A stretch of DNA of 64,000 bases from Longibacter salinarum (GTDB lineage Bacteria; Bacteroidota; Rhodothermia; Rhodothermales; Salinibacteraceae), in assembly GCF_002554795.1 (NCBI RefSeq), contig NZ_PDEQ01000006.1:248001-312000 (forward strand), in the 5' to 3' direction. The notes beneath the pieces were generated by a model that saw only the letters and a program-made list of their open reading frames with translations, searched no databases and was not told the origin of the DNA. Positions within the stretch are counted from its first letter, which is position 1. Each line of letters opens with the position of its first letter. Both the position numbers and the translations under genes were made by a program. Of this stretch, positions 60,813 through 64,000 are shown piece by piece.

Positions 60813-61727
60813 ATGGACACGTTCCCACCCCTCCCATACGAAGAATGGATATCAACTCGAATCGGGCTTCATCTTCGACTCCAGATTATCGGTAAAATTC
60901 GGCTTGCTTTGATGCCGAAGCGCAACCACTGGTGGCACGTACCGCTCTACGTTTCCACCTCGGGGTTCACGACCCGTCCGATGCCATGTGATGGGAGCCG
61001 GCTGCTCGAAATTGAAATCAACGTTCTCCTCGACCGTGTTCGGCTGCGGACGACCGACGGTGAGATTGTTCACGTCTCGATGCACGACGGTCAGTCGATC
61101 AGCGAGTTTTATCGGGAAATCGACCATGCGCTGTCGTCGCTCGGGGTGAAAAACCCGATCTCGCATCCGTCTCCGTTCGATGCGCCGAGCTCGATTCCGT
61201 TTGCGGATGATGACCAGCACGATGGGTATGACGGAGACGCCGTGCGCCGATTCTGGAGAGTGACGACGCAGATCCAGCCGATCTTCCAGGAGTTTCAGGG
61301 CCAGTTCCTCGGCAAGGATACGCCGGTCCACCTCTTCTGGCATAGCTTCGACCTCGCCTACACTCGATTCTCCGGTCGAGAAGCGCCACCGATGCCTGAT
61401 GCCGATCCGGTGACGCGCGAAGCGTACTCCCACGAGGTCATCAGCTTCGGATTCTGGGCCGGAGATGAAACGACGCCGGAAGCCGGATTTTACTCGTATA
61501 CATTTCCAGAGCCAGACGGACTCACACGGGTTCATATCGATCCTGAAGCCGCGGCGTGGGTCACGCAGGATACCGGCTCGATGGCGTTTCTCCCGTACGA
61601 AGCCGTGCGGCGATCAGCGACCGCACGTGAGGACATCCTGACCTTTTTGAACTCGACCTATGAGGCGGGAGCGAAGCTCGCAGAATGGCCCGCCGGGCTC
61701 GTAAGGCAACCGGTACAACCGAGTTGA
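60813..61727 (+). CDS. DUF5996 family protein
   Basis: A 304-residue protein with the family's strong signature: FPPLPYEEWISTRIGLHLRLQIIGKIRLALMPKRNHWWHVPLYVSTSGFTTRPM, then TPVHLFWHSFDLAYTRFSGREAPP, HEVISFGFWAGD and FYSYTFPEPDGL. DUF5996 proteins are widespread single-domain proteins of unknown function. The conserved Trp/His residues suggest ligand binding. ATG 60813 matches the homologous start; an open frame from 60645 adds 56 non-conserved residues. Confidence 0.88.
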   Translation: MDTFPPLPYEEWISTRIGLHLRLQIIGKIRLALMPKRNHWWHVPLYVSTSGFTTRPMPCDGSRLLEIEINVLLDRVRLRTTDGEIVHVSMHDGQSISEFYREIDHALSSLGVKNPISHPSPFDAPSSIPFADDDQHDGYDGDAVRRFWRVTTQIQPIFQEFQGQFLGKDTPVHLFWHSFDLAYTRFSGREAPPMPDADPVTREAYSHEVISFGFWAGDETTPEAGFYSYTFPEPDGLTRVHIDPEAAAWVTQDTGSMAFLPYEAVRRSATAREDILTFLNSTYEAGAKLAEWPAGLVRQPVQPS

Positions 61728-61782
61728 CAGAGGTCATCACCCTCATCGAACGAGGGGCACGTCGCCGGGGCGAGCCGGTTGG

Positions 61783-63600
61783 CTAGACCAATTTCTTCAT
61801 CATCTTGCAGCGCCGGAGCCATTTTTTCTTGTTTTCCAGCTGCTGGATGCTCATTTCCGATTGCGCGACGTTGAAACGGCGCTTTGCCGCGGCGTGCACG
61901 TCCCGGATCGAGACATCCTTCCCGCGATCCTGCAGCAAGTACGCCAACTCGGTCGCATCCTCGGACAGCTCCTTGCGAAGCTCTTCTTCTCGCGCTGAAA
62001 CGTCCATCGCGGACGGATCTGGACGCTTATACGGCTGCCGACTCACCTGCAGGGCAGAGTCGGTGCCCCGGCGGTTCAGTTCGAGGCGGTGCGTTTCGAA
62101 CTCGCTCTCGCTGACCGACGTCACTGCCCACTTCGAGCGTTCGCTGGGGCTTTTCGGCTCGGCCGGATCCTTCGGCGGGGACTTTTCCTTTCGCGTGCGA
62201 ATGCCTTCCTGAACCTCGCGCGTGACCCAGTCGAGCGTTTGCTCCAGCCCAAGGTCTCCACTGGTATAAACGTCACACACGTTCGCGTCCTCGTCCCACG
62301 GCGAAAAGTAGCGCATGCCGCGGAAGATCTGCTGCAGCGTTTTGGACTTCGCGCTGACGAGGTCGAGCTTGGCGATGACGCTGATCGTTTTAATATCGGT
62401 GCCTTCCCCGATCATGTCTACCTGGACCATCACGTCGTATGCGCCATTCCGGTACGCCTCAAGTCGCTTTTCACGCTCCTCTCGCGGGACATCCTGTCCG
62501 ATTCGAGTCGACGACAACCACCCGTACCGGCGCTGCATAAAATCCAGCACCTCGGCGGCGTGGCGGTTGCTCATGCAGATGACGAGCATCTGGTGATTGC
62601 GTCCATCGCCGTCCATTTTGCGCAGCGTTCCCTTCATTTGCGCGCGTTTGGACTGAAACCGCGCGACAGCCGGCCCCAGGAGGGAGTCGAGGTAGACGTC
62701 GTGGAAGCGAAGGCGGCGGCGGGCAAAATACCGATCGATGTCGGCATCCTCTCGCTTGATGTCCTTCAGTTCTTTGAGCGTAAACTCGACCTCGCGCCCG
62801 GAGTCTTCCTCAACCATCGTGATTGAGTAGTCGATGACGTGGGCCTCCACGCGCTTGAGAATGCCGCCTTCAGCATGCGCCTGACGGAGTGTAACCTCAT
62901 GAAGTGCCCGGTAGAACTGGTCCTCGGAGCCGTCGTCGCGCGTAATTGTATCGTGCGGGACACCGAAGAGCGGTTGCCCGTCGCTTCGAATCGGAGTTCC
63001 GGAGAGCCCGACCAGCGAATTGTATGGTAGATTGTCGACCGCAGCCGACCATGCGCCTTCTTCGGGCAAATGGTGGATCTCATCGAGAACGAAGAGCGGC
63101 TTGCCTTGCTTGCAGTAGCGCTTCAGGTCTCGATTTCCCGAATCGCCGCAGGCATACTGGTACGTGGCGATAACGATGGGAATCGACGAGTTCTTGAGAT
63201 ACACCCGGCTGCTGTCCGCCACGCAGAAGGGGAGCGGCGGCTGGCCGATCCACTGGAGCATCCGCGCCATCTCCTCCGGGTCGGCGTACTGGTCGCGAAG
63301 GTTGCCGCGGGGAACGAAGACCACGAGCCGGTCACAGATGCCCATCGAGCGCGCGACCGCGAAGGAGCCGAGCGCCGTCAACGTTTTTCCGTATCCCGGA
63401 ACGAACACCCCGAGGTGGTCGCGCTGGCCGTTGTCATAGGCTTTCGCGAGACGGTCGAGAAAGACGTGTTGACCATCTCGAAACGAGAAACCCGGCGCGG
63501 GATCAATGCCGGGGATGGCAGCGGCGGGACGAACATCGTCGGCCACTGGCGTTTCGGTGCCGGACGAGCGAGATGCTTCGGAGGGGCGCGACGAACTCAT
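61783..63600 (-). CDS. Superfamily 2 DEAD/DEAH-box helicase
   Basis: A 605-residue helicase of the restriction-subunit/XPB-like group. Walker A is FVPGYGKTLTALG, motif II is FVLDEIHHLPEE, motif III LSGTPIRSD, and C-terminal motifs are QVDMIGEGTDIKTIS and LQQIFRGMRYFSP (arginine finger). After position 460 comes a basic, Glu-rich helical region with KKKWLRRCKMMKKLV at the end. No methylase, nuclease or specificity gene is beside it, so it is not a visible restriction system. A RadD-like repair or accessory role is possible; the N-terminus is Ser-rich. Confidence 0.85.
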   Translation of the reverse strand: MSSSRPSEASRSSGTETPVADDVRPAAAIPGIDPAPGFSFRDGQHVFLDRLAKAYDNGQRDHLGVFVPGYGKTLTALGSFAVARSMGICDRLVVFVPRGNLRDQYADPEEMARMLQWIGQPPLPFCVADSSRVYLKNSSIPIVIATYQYACGDSGNRDLKRYCKQGKPLFVLDEIHHLPEEGAWSAAVDNLPYNSLVGLSGTPIRSDGQPLFGVPHDTITRDDGSEDQFYRALHEVTLRQAHAEGGILKRVEAHVIDYSITMVEEDSGREVEFTLKELKDIKREDADIDRYFARRRLRFHDVYLDSLLGPAVARFQSKRAQMKGTLRKMDGDGRNHQMLVICMSNRHAAEVLDFMQRRYGWLSSTRIGQDVPREEREKRLEAYRNGAYDVMVQVDMIGEGTDIKTISVIAKLDLVSAKSKTLQQIFRGMRYFSPWDEDANVCDVYTSGDLGLEQTLDWVTREVQEGIRTRKEKSPPKDPAEPKSPSERSKWAVTSVSESEFETHRLELNRRGTDSALQVSRQPYKRPDPSAMDVSAREEELRKELSEDATELAYLLQDRGKDVSIRDVHAAAKRRFNVAQSEMSIQQLENKKKWLRRCKMMKKLV

Positions 63601-64000
63601 GCAGCGAGGGGGGAATCACTTCGATGCGGCAGCTTGGGGGCGTGCGAGATCACGCACTCTGTCAAGCGACGGAGGCACTTCGATACCGACGTGACGCAGA
63701 TTTATACCGCGGTCGTCGGTCGGCTCATCTCAACACGACTGACTAATGTACGGCAGGAGACAGGAGACGGTAAAGCTTCCTACGTGACGCTTTCGCGAAG
63801 CCGCGAGTACGGAGAGAGTGAACTGCCCAGAGGTCAGGGAAAGCGACATTAATGGACGGGTGCGTCACGAGACCGTGCTGCGTTCCTGGAGTTCGTTCCG
63901 GTTGTCCCATCTCATCGATCCTCTGAGGTCCAGGCGTCCAGTCGATCGATCATGGAAAGGGCGTCATCAGAAAATGAAGGAGCGCTCGGATGGCTCTTCG
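63601..64000. other. Gene-free end of the window upstream of the helicase
   Basis: It probably holds the helicase promoter (minus strand); none could be fixed. At the very end, a minus-strand frame from about 63998 to a TGA at 63912 reads SHPSAPSFSDDALSMIDRL and ends TSEDR. It looks protein-like and might be the C-terminus of a gene entering from the right. Confidence 0.35.
63912..64000 (-). CDS. Possible C-terminal fragment of a gene entering from the right edge
   Basis: Only 28 codons are visible, so no family can be assigned. The composition (acidic, Ser-rich, helical end) resembles the proteins in this genome. It is included with low confidence because nothing but composition supports it. 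Confidence 0.25.
   Translation of the reverse strand, partial: KSHPSAPSFSDDALSMIDRLDAWTSEDR

Noticed and set aside
1-64000. CRISPR arrays, transposases, phage genes, tRNA or rRNA genes
   Set aside because: None seen: no regularly spaced repeats, no transposase or integrase motif, and no tRNA cloverleaf in the intergenic gaps inspected.

Overview
The window looks like chromosomal DNA from a halophilic or halotolerant member of the Rhodothermota/Bacteroidota (Salinibacter/Longibacter-like). This is inferred from Bacteroidota-type families (DUF4293, DUF4296, DUF4837), acidic Ser/Asp/Glu-rich N-terminal extensions (TrpB, TrpS, polyphosphate kinase), high G+C, an ExbB-ExbD-ExbD energy-coupling cluster, and start codons preceded by C/T-rich tracts instead of Shine-Dalgarno sequences. 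No rRNA, tRNA, CRISPR array, prophage or insertion sequence was found.

Layout. 1-5.3 kb: the 3' end of a fused isobutyryl-CoA mutase (IcmF) with a strong terminator, a YihY-type membrane protein, ChaB, a small beta-barrel protein and a short unknown membrane protein. 5.4-8.3 kb: a fused PabB-PabC for p-aminobenzoate, then an ArsR regulator with a promoter and palindromic operator. 8.0-18.8 kb: an acetate locus, all on the + strand: a small membrane protein, an SSS-transporter/histidine-kinase fusion (CrbS-like), a stand-alone receiver, a PAS protein with a degenerate kinase domain, acetyl-CoA synthetase, an outer-membrane porin, DUF4212 and an ActP-type acetate symporter. 18.9-26 kb: a beta-lactamase-like protein without catalytic residues, tail to tail with a degenerate penicillin-acylase-like protein, PolX, and a C-terminal processing protease. 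26-34 kb: exbB, a small membrane protein, exbD, exbD, DUF4293, an EamA transporter, a glycosyltransferase and RecQ.

34-45.6 kb (minus strand): a tryptophan supraoperon in transcription order trpE, an unknown helical protein, trpS, a four-helix-bundle islet, trpG, trpD, trpC, trpF, trpB, trpA, followed by two lipoproteins. Ahead of trpE lies a complete attenuation leader: a promoter, a 30-codon leader peptide with Trp-Arg-Trp-Trp-Trp, an 11-bp antiterminator pairing and a terminator hairpin with a U-tract. This is the best-supported regulatory find in the window.

45.7-64 kb: MscS channel, methyltransferase, unknown membrane protein, transketolase, small lipoprotein, DnaG primase, polyphosphate kinase, lytic-transglycosylase-like protein, class-I amidotransferase-like peptidase C26, GNAT acetyltransferase, Smr protein, HExxH protein, DUF5996 protein and an SF2 helicase. 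The acetate genes probably act as one uptake, activation and sensing unit. The trp genes supply tryptophan and its tRNA synthetase under charged-tRNA control, and TrpG may also supply ammonia to PabB because no pabA is present here.
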